Of a stretch of DNA of 64,000 bases, positions 1-12,700 are shown one piece after another. The position numbers were made by a program, and so were the translations under genes. The notes under the pieces were generated by a model. The model saw only the letters and a list, made by a program, of their open reading frames with translations. It was not told the DNA's origin and did no database searches. Each line of letters opens with the position of its first letter. Position 1 is the first letter of the stretch. This DNA is from Strongylocentrotus droebachiensis (taxonomy: Eukaryota > Echinodermata > Echinoidea > Camarodonta > Strongylocentrotidae), in the NCBI GenBank assembly GCA_035222895.1, contig JAVYIG010001045.1:62001-126000 (forward strand). The letters are read 5' to 3'.

Positions 1-540
1 AGGAGTCACAATGTGGAAAGGAGTCACAATGGGGAAAGGAGTCACAATGGGGAAAGGAGTCACAATGGGGAAAAGAGTCACCATGGGGAAAGGAGTCGAA
101 ATGTGGAAAGGAGTCACAATGGGGAAAGGAGTCACAATGTGGAAAAGAGTCACAATGGGGAAAAGATTCACAATGGGGGAAAGGAGTCGAAATGTGGAAA
201 GAAGTAAAATGGGGAGAGGAGTCAAGATGGGAAAGTATTAAAATGTGGAAAGGAGTCACAATGGGGAAAGTAGTAACAATGGGGAAAGTAGTAACAATGG
301 GGAAAGGAGTCACAATGGGGAAAGGAGTCACAATGGGGAAAGGAGTCACAATGGTGAAAGGAGTCACAATGGGGAAAGGAGTCACGGTGTGGAAAGGAGT
401 CACAATAATAACAGGAGTAACAATGAGGACAGGAGTCAAAATTGGGTAGGAATTGAAGTGGGGAAAGATGTTATACTTTGGAAACGAGTCAAAGAGTGGA
501 AAGGAGTCAAATGATTGAAAGAATTGAAATGGGGTAAGAT
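1..540. repeat. 18-bp minisatellite in gene A intron
   Basis: Tandem copies of a unit close to GGAGTCACAATGGGGAAA run from the left edge and decay after about position 430. Open frames here (repeated VTMGKG or NGERSH) only reflect a unit divisible by three, with no sign of a gene. It lies in the intron 3' of the last visible exon of integrin gene A. Confidence 0.9.
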
Positions 541-621
541 GTCAGACTGTGGAAAGAGCTAAAAAGAGGAAATAAGTTATAATGGGAGAGTAGTGATGGT
601 TTAGGGGGCAACTGAACTTAC

Positions 622-777
622 CTCTTCTAACATGATCGTTTGGGTGTTCTCCTGGAGAATGGGGAAGGGAGTCATACTGGGAAGGGGGTCACCAGGCTGA
701 GGCATGACGGCTTCTACCTCAGGAATGTAGTACGTCAGATTGATCGGGATGGGACGGAAGATGTCGGTGAAGCCAGC
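622..777 (-). CDS. Gene A exon 14 (end of thigh)
   Basis: Encodes AGFTDIFRPIPINLTYYIPE then ...TPFPILQENTQTIMLEE, matching the LRPI...L.Y.L....PIL segment before calf-1. Donor GTAAGT at 621. This is the last exon of gene A seen before the left edge. Confidence 0.9.
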
Positions 778-3700
778 CTGCAAGACATTTGAAGAGAGAA
801 ATTTGAATTGAATGAAATTAGTTTGTTGTAAAGACACATCAAATATTGAGCTTGAGAGCTAAAACTCAATAATTCAACAAAAACAAAAAATGCTATCATA
901 TATTTATGTGTAGCCAGCCTGCAAGAGATAAAGATGTAGAAATAAATTGAATTGAATTGGTTTATTGGAGCTGAAACTAATCATTTTTACAAAGAGATGC
1001 ATCAAGGTAGAACCACGATTTGGTTGTAACATTGAAATTATCCTGCATTTTGTATGAATAATTAAAATCCTACTATCGCATTTGAATATTCAAATTCATC
1101 ATTTATGCTTAATTAACTTGGGTTTTATGTTAGGAACAAGGTTACGATTAGGTTTAAAGGGGAAGTCTACCATGAAGTAAGTTGATTTTAATAGAACCGT
1201 TTTAAATGAAGAAAGTTATGAATTTTTGAAGGTGCAATCAATCAAACACAAATTGTCAACACTGATGTATCTTGTGAGCTCCTCTCCAATTAGCTCTATA
1301 CAGAAAACTCCAGAAAATTTCAATTTCTTAGTTCTTGAAAAAAAAGCGGGAATACACAGAAACGCAGGAGATTCTCATGCCTGATTGTTGCAGGTGTCGC
1401 ACAACAGTTTGACCAAGTTATTTTCTCACCTTCAATACAACATTGTACTCTGGAGTACAGGCTTCATCAACATTTGTAATAACGAGCGTCTGCTTAGTCA
1501 AGGAGTAGATTCCACTATCCTCAAACACCACCCGAGAGTTGAGAACCTTGCTGCGTCGGACTCCTTCTGCCTCAATGTCAAAGTTGATGGCTGCGAGAGG
1601 GACGAGTGCATGTAGAAGATTGTACAATAGTCAGAAAGACATTATCTCTGTGCTAAAATATATGAGTCAACGCCCTTTTGGCTCCAAGCAGATGTTATGT
1701 GAAATTTCCAATTATAATTTTTCTTTTTTTGTCAAGGTTGATTACTGCACGAAACAATGTTTGAGCGCCTGGAGCACCTTGCATTGTGGTTAATAGTGCT
1801 ATCAAAATATCCAGTACTACATTATCGAGGCGATATCCGAGGGTGTTTGGACTGTTTTGAAGGTACCGAGTGTGTGTAATTTTACTACTGCCTGAACAAA
1901 ATGATGTGTATTATTTTTTGTATAAGATGATGTTTTATTTTTTTTATAAAATTATGTTTTATATTAAACATGGTTTTACTAATGACCGGTCATTGGTAAA
2001 ACTATGTGTTAGGCAAAATAAATGCCTGGTCACTTGTACACTCTCAACTAATCACTTGATTAGGATTCATCATCTTATAATACTTACTAACTGGATCGTT
2101 GAATGCTGGTGCGAGGCAATAGTAGGACATGCACAGCTGTACTGTAAAGCTTTATGGAAAGAAATAGAAATTACTATTAGCTTCATCTCTGTGCCTTGTT
2201 ACATTAGAATTCTACAATCGATTGAACGTCAAATCAATCATAACATAATATAAAATAGTCAGGGACTGTGATATATTATGTGCATTCTGATGTCAAAAGA
2301 TTTGTAAGTTAATGTCTTCGTAGCATCTGGGTACCGATGACAAAAAATCCTGTATCGTTAGAACTAATTTTTTAACTCTTATCCTGCCATGAGACTGCTA
2401 GCGCGCTATTGTTATAGTGCCGTGTGCATGCGAGCGTGCTATCGATTGACTGCCACGTTCATGCTAGCGAGCCACCGCTACTCTGCTTTGTTCACGCTAG
2501 CGTGCATATGTAATAACAGTTATTGTTCATGCCCATTGCACCGTGCTGAGTGCTTTTGCAGCGCTATTGAAAGTACCATCGCGTGCATCAGATTATCGGC
2601 TTTGGATTACGCGTCTTTGTATACAACAGTCAGATTGGATTTTCTCGAGTAATTCAGCGATTTGTTTTTTGTAAAGATTTAAATAACACGCACTTGAACC
2701 AACCTTAAAATTAACTTGGCACACAGGAGATTTGTGGCTGGCAGAATAGGGATTAGCACTGTGGCACTGGGTACATTGTATGGGTGGCAGCTTAAGAGTT
2801 AATAGACAGTTCTCTGTCTGTAGGATGGAAAGTTAATGCCACTACCAGGTGTTCTAAATTGTGTAGAATAAATTTCACAAATTGAATCTGAAGGCTGTAT
2901 CATCTCTTTATTTATTTTATTTATTTAACTTAAAGGTAATACAAAGTTTTGGTAAGGGGTCATGAATTCTGTTCAAATGAACATATTGAAAGCATATGCG
3001 ATCCTACAATACTCAGTGATGGTTGTCGCGGTTGAAATCGAGTCTAAAGTTATGAAATTGTAAATAATAAACGCTTTATGTTGTATACCTCCCTCTCAAG
3101 GTCAAGATATTAATTAAGCTATAAAACAATGTTTCTTGACTAAAATTGACCGATAAGTTATTCTTGTTTGAAAGTTGTATATCCCAACTACATATTCTGA
3201 GATTTTCATGGTCGCAGCCACCAGTGTACGGCCGTAGGCGCTATTTAAAATTTATCAACATTTACCGGGAGTACCGGTAAATTTGTATATTCAATTTTTC
3301 TCGAAAGCTGAAGTGTTTTAGGCGCTTACTTTTCTAGTGCTTATAATACATCTGCAGGGGCGTCCAAATATATAAAAATTGTAAAAATCACTATCCAACC
3401 AATTTTCAAAGATTCCCAAAACTTTGTATTACCTTTAACTTTTCATCACCTTTTGGACTATTTCATGACAAAATGTCAAAACATTGAAACCTGTATAGAA
3501 AGATATCCTTGTGTCTCCCAGCAAAGCCACAAAAAATTACTTTATCACATGTTTCAATAAAAAACTAATTTAAAAGGAAATACAAATTTGATCTATAGAG
3601 ACTTGTATAGACAGGTTTAACTTAAAACCTTTCAGTGTATGTAGCAAACGGCAAAACAAGTGAGAACAAATTTTAGTGACATTTTGCAATAAAATGGACA

Positions 3701-6700
3701 AGTTTCAAGAGCAGACAAAAAAGAAACAAACAAACATTTGGTGTAAAGATGGTCACTTACCACAAGGAATCCTTGCCTGAGTATTCGCAATTGGTGGTAT
3801 TAGGGTCCAACTCAGTGACGCTGAGGGTGAGCTGGGCTTCAATGTTGATCACGGGACGCCCTCTAGAGGAACAAATGAGAACAGAGAAATAAAATCAATG
3901 ATTTTTAAATTTTGAGAAGAAATTTCAGCCAAAGGTTAAAGAGAAGGCTGTGTTGTGGTCAAGGGGACAGATCTTCGTCGTAGATCGAGTGTCATACATT
4001 TACATCTGAGACAAGTGGTTGGAGCTTCATTCCGTCAAGGTTTAGGTTAGGGTTGCAATTGGGTTGTAGGTTACATTTATGGTAAGGATTGGAGTCAGGG
4101 TTGGGTCCAGGATTGAAGTCAAGAATTTGGTCTGTGAAGGAAATTGACGTGGAGCAAATGTTGCAGGAGGTCACGGGTGTCCTTGGGCAGTACATTAATC
4201 TACATTTGTCAGTCTCAACTGAGCTGTTAAATGGGTACCGGAAGGAAGTAATTCTTTGTGTGGTGTGAGCACCGAATTCAGTAGCCTAACTAGAGTTGGG
4301 GTAATGACATTGGAGCATCTTGGGCACCTTGCATGGTGGATATGAGCACTATGAAAATATCCAATATTATTATTATAATATAATCATCATCGTCTAGTGC
4401 CGTCCCTTCAGAAGGGGTTGGCGTCTATGCACCTCCATCGCTTTCTGTCATGTACCCTTGTTCTAACCTCTCTACGTAGTTAAGAACAGTTCATTTCTTA
4501 ACATCATCAAACCAAGTGCTTCACTGTCTACCCATTTCTCGTTTACCTTCTACTATTCCTTCCATCAAGACCTTCTGCGATCCTCCTCCACTCATCACAT
4601 GACCAACATACACTAGTTTTCTCTTCTGCACTGCGTTCAGTTCTCTCTCTCTTTGTTAGCTCTGTTCAGGACTTCTTATAATATATATATGATAATTATC
4701 AACGCTCACCTGAGCACAGCAATCTGTTGCACCTCATAGGCACCAATGGCAATCTCCGGGAAGCCGTTCCCATCCAGATCAACCCCACCAGAGATGGAGT
4801 ATCCAAAGGAGGTGTTGGGGAAGGGGTATCCATTGATCCCGTTGGGCAGATCAGAGGGGGTGATCTTCTGAGCAGCCGGTTGCCTGATCCCGTCCTGGCC
4901 GTGACCGAGGTATATGTACACAGCGCCCTCACCATTGTTCTCGTACGGTGCACCAATGGCAATGTCTGTTAAAAGCATCGTTTAACAATGTTAAATCTGA
5001 GATGCACGTCCCTACGTGTTATCAGTGTCTGTGATATGGTGTAATATTGAAGCCCTAAAAAAATTGCGCTTCAAAATGATCAAGAAGTGCCTCAAAAAAG
5101 TACAAATCCTTGGGTGACCAGTTTTACCATACTCGTTTTCCCCAATAACCTGTAGTGTTATGAAAACCGTTAGGTAAACGCAAAATCTTGATAATCAGAC
5201 AGGCGATTGGCTTGTAAAACTCATGGGGTTCCTGACTGACCTAAAGGTTTATAATTATCATTGCAGCATGAGCTAAATCAAGGGTTTTGTTTCAGAATCT
5301 GAGACAAAGTTACCGGATCCCGAAGGTTAACATACTAGAAATTGTTACGATATGCGATATCCAAATATCCGGTATTCGTCGTAGTTAAATAAATAACATG
5401 TCTACCATAACAAAACAGTCTTCCGACTCTATATTATCCTGAGTTATCTAACATTACTAAGACCCTCAAACTCATCATGGTGGCAGGCGGCGGGATCTTA
5501 GAAATAAACTTTGACTTTTGATAGCACAACTTGATCCAGTTGGGAAGTATAATTAGAGGACGATTTTCAAACTAGAAATGTCCCCTGAAAACAACTGTTC
5601 TTTGAATGCCCTCATAATCAAAATACGATGAGACGTTGCTGAAAGGTTTGGATAAACTGTCAGGCCACCTGTGTATGCGTCCCATATACCCATTCTTGTG
5701 TGCAGTCATTTTCTGCATTGTTTGGTCACTTTCTTATCATTTTGATGGTTTTACAATCTAACAGAAAAAATACATATGTACCTTTCTCAATCATTTCTTC
5801 ACATTGCAAGCATTTCACAAAGCCTTTTTTCAATGACAAATGACAAAAATTAGTGACAAATCTGCTGATGACCAATCAGAAGCAAGGATTTCAGTAGCTT
5901 ATACCAAACACTGTCATTTGTCACTGATGACAATTTTTCTGAAATGGGGCCCTGAAGTCAACTTGTAGCGCAGTAGAATATATACTTAATGTTGGATAGT
6001 TTCTGCGCTCTATAAATGTATTATCATTATTTTTTTTTTCATATCTCACCTTCAAATCCATCAAGATTAATGTCTCCAATATTCGTGACGACTTGTCCAA
6101 AGAGAGAATCAATTTTTCCTGTCAGCTTGATAGGTTCAACGTTCTCAAATGTGCCCTGTTCAAAAGAGTCAGGATGAATCAATCAATCACAAATTAAATG
6201 GCAAGTCCACCCTTATAGTGGGTTGGTTTCAACAGAAAGAAAAAAATATATATACATAATTAAATAGAAGAAAGTTTTTTGTTTCTAAGAAATAAATCAC
6301 ATACCGTAGTACAAGTCCAAGTCTTATATTTTACTTAAAGGTGAAACCCAGTAGTGGTAAAATTGCGTTTCAAGGGTTTTGGGTGCAAAATATCCATTCA
6401 ATATTGTTTAAATATTGCCTTCAGAGGTTTAGATGGCAATACTTCCAACCTAAACTCGTAAAAAAGCAGAAATATATGCCCAAATGTTCAATGTTGAAGT
6501 GCATTCGCAATATCTATCCAGACCGGATCGATATGATAATTTACCAAATATATCAATTAGTAGGCGATTTCCCGGCAAAATTTGTATCACACGTATTAGT
6601 CAAAACATATTCTTTCACATGATTTGTAATAAGAGCTTCCATTTAATTGTTGAGAGGGGGGCGTTTCCAAAACTGGTCTATACATGTACCGTAAAATTTA

Positions 6701-9700
6701 CAATGTAAGTAACTTTTTTATCAAAAATGTAAATTTTGTAGATTTGTGTCGTCCTTTGAGAGACCAATGGTGAGAGCAACCAGTGACATGTATGCCCTGC
6801 CATAGTACAAGTCCAACTCAAGTTGATCTTAGTCTTTGTGAAACAACCCCCCAGATATCATATCAAACATACACAATGCCGTTCTTGCTCCAAATAAATA
6901 AATGATAGAATCGTTGGGTATGGTTCAAATATAATTTCCTCATGCAAAAAAGAAAAAGAAGAAAAAACTTACATCACGGGCCTTGTTGAGGTAGATATAG
7001 ACTCTTCCTCCTTCTCCACCTTGATAGTTAGTTGGGTCGCGACGGAAATACTGAGGTGCCCCTACTATGAGATCATCATAGCTGAAAAACACAAAGGTAT
7101 CCTGGAATTACATCTACAGTTAAGCTGTATTATATGTCTAAAGCCCACCGCATACATGTAATATATACGCTCTGAATCATGTGATCCAATATTGCGAAAA
7201 GCACAATATCATGAGGCAGAAATTTGCAAACTTGTAAAAAAAAACTCTGAATGAGCTTTATATGTAAATTTAAACAGTATGGGGTAATGTCCTGTAAAAA
7301 ACAGAAAATTTCACTTGCACAAGAAGTTCACAGATTTTCGGGAGAGATTTTCATGCTGAGAAATATTTGTATCACAACTGACATAACACAAATTCTTTGC
7401 AGTTCAGAAATGTTTCTTGCTGTGAAAACGGCAGTCTAAACAATTTGCGAAAGTTTCTGATATTTCAGTATGATTTTTGCAAATGATTAATCATTTTTTT
7501 TCTTCATTTGCCTTTTAAATTAATCGGCAGTTTAAAGATAAAGACCAGTTATGGTTATGCGATTGCATTGTAAAAGAAACGTTGCGAAATTGATCAGAAA
7601 AGGTTGATCATCTAGCATAGATGTACTGCAAGGTTCTGGAATCATCAAAATGATAAAGAATTTGGCCCAGTCTTCATAAAGTTACAAGCACACGTCAAGT
7701 CACTTACCCATCTCCATTCAGATCAGCCGCGGCTACATCATAACCGAACGATGACGAAGGCTTCTCAGCATCGATGCGGTATATAGGGCTAGGACTCTGA
7801 CCCGCTTCAGACTTGAGGGTGAGCACCGCCCCCATTGACTCGGACCTCGGCGCTCCAGCGATGTACGTCTGAACGTTACCATCCATGAGTTTTGCGGATG
7901 CAACAGAGAAACCTGGAAGGAAGAAGGAATTTTGATATGAATTTTGAAAAGTGCTACCGCATTTATACTAGACATATATCGACAAGCAGACACAATGGCA
8001 CTTTAGATCTTTCTCTATGCTCACCCCTCCCTGTCTGTTTTTGTTTCTCCCTATCTCTGTCTCTCCCCCCTCCCCCTTCTTTCTTTCTCTGTCAACTTCC
8101 CCCTCCCTACCATTTACACTCTCTTTCTATCCCTCCTGAGCCCTCCCCCTCTCTTTTCCCTCTTTCTCTTTCTTTTTCTCTTTCTCTTCCCCTTTCTCTT
8201 TCTAACTTATTACATTTCCAATTAATGAGAATGATGGATATTTCCATGTTTACCTAGATAACTGTTGAAGCCGACTTTGTTGTTCTCATAATCAAGTGGT
8301 GTGATGAGATTATTAGACCTGAAAAGTTAGGTCTCTCTCATCCTCTTCCCCTTTCCCCTCCTTAGTCTTTCTAACTAATTACATTTCAGTTAATGAGAAT
8401 GAAGAATATTTCATGTTTACCTAGATAACTGTTGAAGCCAACTTTGTTGTTCTCATAATCAAGTGGAGTGATGAGATTGATCGATCTGATAGAGTTAGGT
8501 CTGGAAGGAAAAAGAGGAAAACAAAAATAAATGATAAAGACTAATAAATGAATGTTACTAAAGATATGGTAAGACATGCTTTAGCAACCCTCTGTAAAGA
8601 AAGACCGCCGGTCTATAAAAAACATATTTTACGTTTCCTTGAAATATGGTTTCTCATTGAAACATGTACCAAAGGAATCTTTTCTCTTCTTTGTGGACTT
8701 TTCCAGATTTACTTCACTAACTGATAACATAATAAAAAAATTATAAAAAAAACTTTACTCAAGTAAAGTAATATAGTTAAACCTGTCTATTAAGGTCACC
8801 CAAGGGAAACAGGAAAAGTGGCCACTGTAGACAGGTCGCCTTTCTAGACAGATTCTACAGCACACAGTTCTATCTTGAGGGAGACAGAATGCATGGCCAC
8901 TATAGACAGGTGGGTGACCTTTATGGAGAGATGGCCACTAAGACAGGTTTGAGTGTAACATAAACATAATCATAAAGCTGGATTGCCACAAAAGTGAAGC
9001 TTGATAGCGTGACAATACTTTGCATTAATAATAATAATGACTATTAATGACTTACACATTGGCAAGAGCAATACCACCGAGCCAGTTGTCAGAGCCAGGC
9101 ACCCCCATGATGTACTCAGATACACTGGTACTATCGGTGTACTTGAGCTATGAAAACAAAAGAAAAAAAGAGAAAACAACATTAAAATGATTAACAAAAT
9201 AAATGTAAAAAGACGTTAACAACAGAATGCTACTCATAACCCATGTATGAATTTATCAAACACTAATTGCTGTTTTGTTAGATTGATGAATATAAACTCA
9301 AATTATGTTGGACTTTGACAATGTATTCTGCAACACTTGTAGGAGCAGAGTAGTTGATCTGGAAGAAAAAATAAAAACAGGAGTACCAACAGTTCATATA
9401 CATGTATGACTTTATCATACTTAAGCAAATGATTTGATTTGATTTGATTTGATGAAAATATTGTTCACCCTCCAACTGAGAACGATGACACCATTTGACT
9501 ACAATGTATGTAGAGAGGAGCAGACTATGCAACATCTCCGAGCCTGCCCACATCTACCAGACCCTCGCACCCCTGGAAGCATTGATCCGCTGCGCGATAT
9601 AATGCATCCAACACTGGATAAGGACAATCTCATTATAAAGAGTGAATGTTGTGGCATAGTGTCTCAAGAAGAAGAAGAAGACCCTCTAACTCTTCTTCTT

Positions 9701-12700
9701 CTTCCATCTGAGTACATCCCTCTTTACAGGGTATTGTCGTACTAACTGGGGTGTGCAGGTGGACCACTACACCGGGTTTCCCCCTACTCTTTATTTGAAT
9801 AGTGCAATGAGTTCTTAACGTGCAAAGGTAGTGACTCTTCTCTACATGGGGCCTCAATTTAACGTCCTATCCGAGGGACAGAGTGTTTTCCACTTAACGT
9901 AGCCTGCGTCTATGAAACAAGGGGAGGGGCACGTTAACACACAACGTAGGCTTCAGTCATCCACCTGGGTGGGATTTGAACCCAAGATCTTTGGTTCGAC
10001 AGGCAGACGCTTTACCGACTGAGCCAACTCACCCTTGTGACATCCACATCTGTGCCTGCTTGGCAGTACTTGTAGAGGATACCATCGTAGTTGTTTGGAC
10101 GTGTCTGACTAAGGCATGGCTGGTATCCGTCTCTGATGAAGACATCCTTATCTAGGTCGGCAGACATGAAGTAGCACTTACCCAGGCCCTGGATCTCATC
10201 CACGCTAGCGGGCTGGTATATATGCCTGTGAGCACATGCCTGGAAGTTACAAAGATGATGATTAATGATGATGATGATAATAACAGTATCAAAAGAATAA
10301 TAAAAGTAGTTATAATAGTAATAACTAGACTTGAATTTGTCACTTGACAAATTAAGTGATACATGTTCTAATTTACATAATGAAGAACGCATTTTCACGA
10401 TTTCATCTAATATGAAATGCTCCTCCCATTATGGTCAATCCATATGTGACAATAACAATGATAATAATAATAATTATATTTTTTATTATTATCAATGGAA
10501 CTGTAAGATGTTTGAATCATTGAAATATTTTTCTTTTTTTTTTCATTTCAAAGACTTTATTTTCTGCAATCAAACAAATCAATAATTATACAACAAATAT
10601 GGATAATTATATAAAACATAAGGTATGCAAACAATATACAAAATATAGAAACAAATGTATAATACATGAGTAAGAGTAAACGTTGGGCCATTGCGTGTAT
10701 AAAGAAAGAAAGCAGAATATACATGTATAAAGATTGGACTTTCTTGACAATGTTTTTCAAGTATGATTTATGATTTTGTAAACATTCACTCTTTCCTACA
10801 TGTACTTGCACCAGACCAAGACTTACACAATTCAAAAGAGAAAATTGTCAGCTTTCTGAAAATAATATCTAAATCATTTCAGTTATTGATAGATACATGT
10901 AAGTCACGAACCATAACAAATAATCAGTCAGCGTAGTTTCCTGTGCAGGGAAAACCATACTGCGATTAAATACAAGGTCAAGATTTAATGGCCAGCCTAC
11001 AAATAACAAGATTGAATGCCTATCTTGACAAAAACGTGATATAATGGAAAACCTTTCCCTTTTCAATCGATAACACACTGACATATTAAATACCATTTTT
11101 TTTTCTTCAGATTGGCAATTTTTAATACTTTTACATGGTATATGTAAAGTAAAACATTTTCAGATGGATAACTTGAAAATAACAGTTGAAAATTAGAGCA
11201 ATAAAAGTGTTGCCAATTTGACACAAAGAAAGGCCAATTCATAGTATAGGGATCATTGTCTTTGATGGGTTTAATACTTACTGCGACTGGTCCTCCAGGC
11301 CCTTGGCTGACCACTGCTACACCTAGCCATTGGTTGTCTTTTATATCACTATCAGTATTACCTGAAATATGAACAAGAATATGGACAATTTGTTACTATT
11401 AAGAATATTTCAAGAATATGTACAATTGGTTAGAATATTTCAAGAATATGTACAATTGGTTATTACTGTACATGTATTACATAGAATATTTCAAGAATAT
11501 TTACAATTGGTTACTATTACTTAGAATATTTCAAGAATATGTACAATTACCGGTAGTTACTACATGTATTTCTAAGAATATTGCAAGAATATGTCAAATT
11601 GGTTACTACATGTACATGTACATGTACACTGTATATTACTTTAAAAATTTCAAGAATATGTACAATAAGTTACTATTACTTCAAATTAGAATGTTTCAAG
11701 AATATGTACAATTGGTATATTACTGGGAATATTTCAAGAACATCATAAAAATGGAGTCATTACAAACAATTAGAAAATCCAGGGGGGAGAGAGACTAAAT
11801 ATGCTATTACTGGGGTACAATGATCGTCAGACATTTTAAAATCTGCTGTCTGGTACGCCAACATTTCTCCAAAAGAAAGAATGAGAATGTTAACAATATT
11901 CTTTTCAAAGGCCATCAATATGTTTGTTATTTGCTGATGTTGATGTAAAGGTTCTACATTTGATAGCAGAAATTCATATCAATACCCCCACCCATCCCTA
12001 AATAGAGTCGATAAATGAAATAAATCTATGGTACAGTTGTCATAAGTACCTGCAATATATCATTCCCCGTTTTTATATCTGTGTACAATGTACATTTTTT
12101 ATTATTCAATACATCGCAAAGTTGATAGAATTCCTTCTCTATTGTCTTTTACTGCTGCCTCTGCATCAAGCGTAAATATTACAAAGCAAACTAAATTGCT
12201 TTGAAGACCTGCAGTTGCCTCTGCATATTACGGGTCATAATAATAATGCTTTCAAATCAGTCTTCCTCTATCATTCTATGCTTCACTTCAAGTGCAAACA
12301 GTAATATCAAAAGATAATGTGATGGATTGCATACAAGCTACATGTACCTGTATGTTCACACAACATATTGCCATCGTTTTGTGTTATGAAGAAGGTTCGT
12401 TCAGATATGATGCAGTTAACCGCCACAAGGAAAGCCATGTAAATAAATGTGTATAATGAATGGCAACAAGGTCCAGCGCGTATTCAGTCAGCTTTGTGTT
12501 ATAAGATGTAAAGCGTATTACACTTTACGTCATCATTAATAAACTGCAGTGGTATTGCGCGTCATATCTGAACAAGGATTAAAAGTGTGCATGCAAAGCC
12601 CTATGTGCATGGCTTTGTACAGTCACAATCTACTAAATAAATGACAATATATGAACATGTTTACATACATTGTACAGTATGTAGTAATTTATACATTCCC

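Noticed and set aside
11-514. Repeat proteins with VTMGKG or NGERSH
   Set aside because: 18-bp minisatellite in an intron, open in several frames by periodicity alone.
4378-4672. Possible extra integrin exon on the minus strand
   Set aside because: Reads as a stop-containing LINE ORF2 C-terminus, and phases of exons 10 and 11 already join without it.
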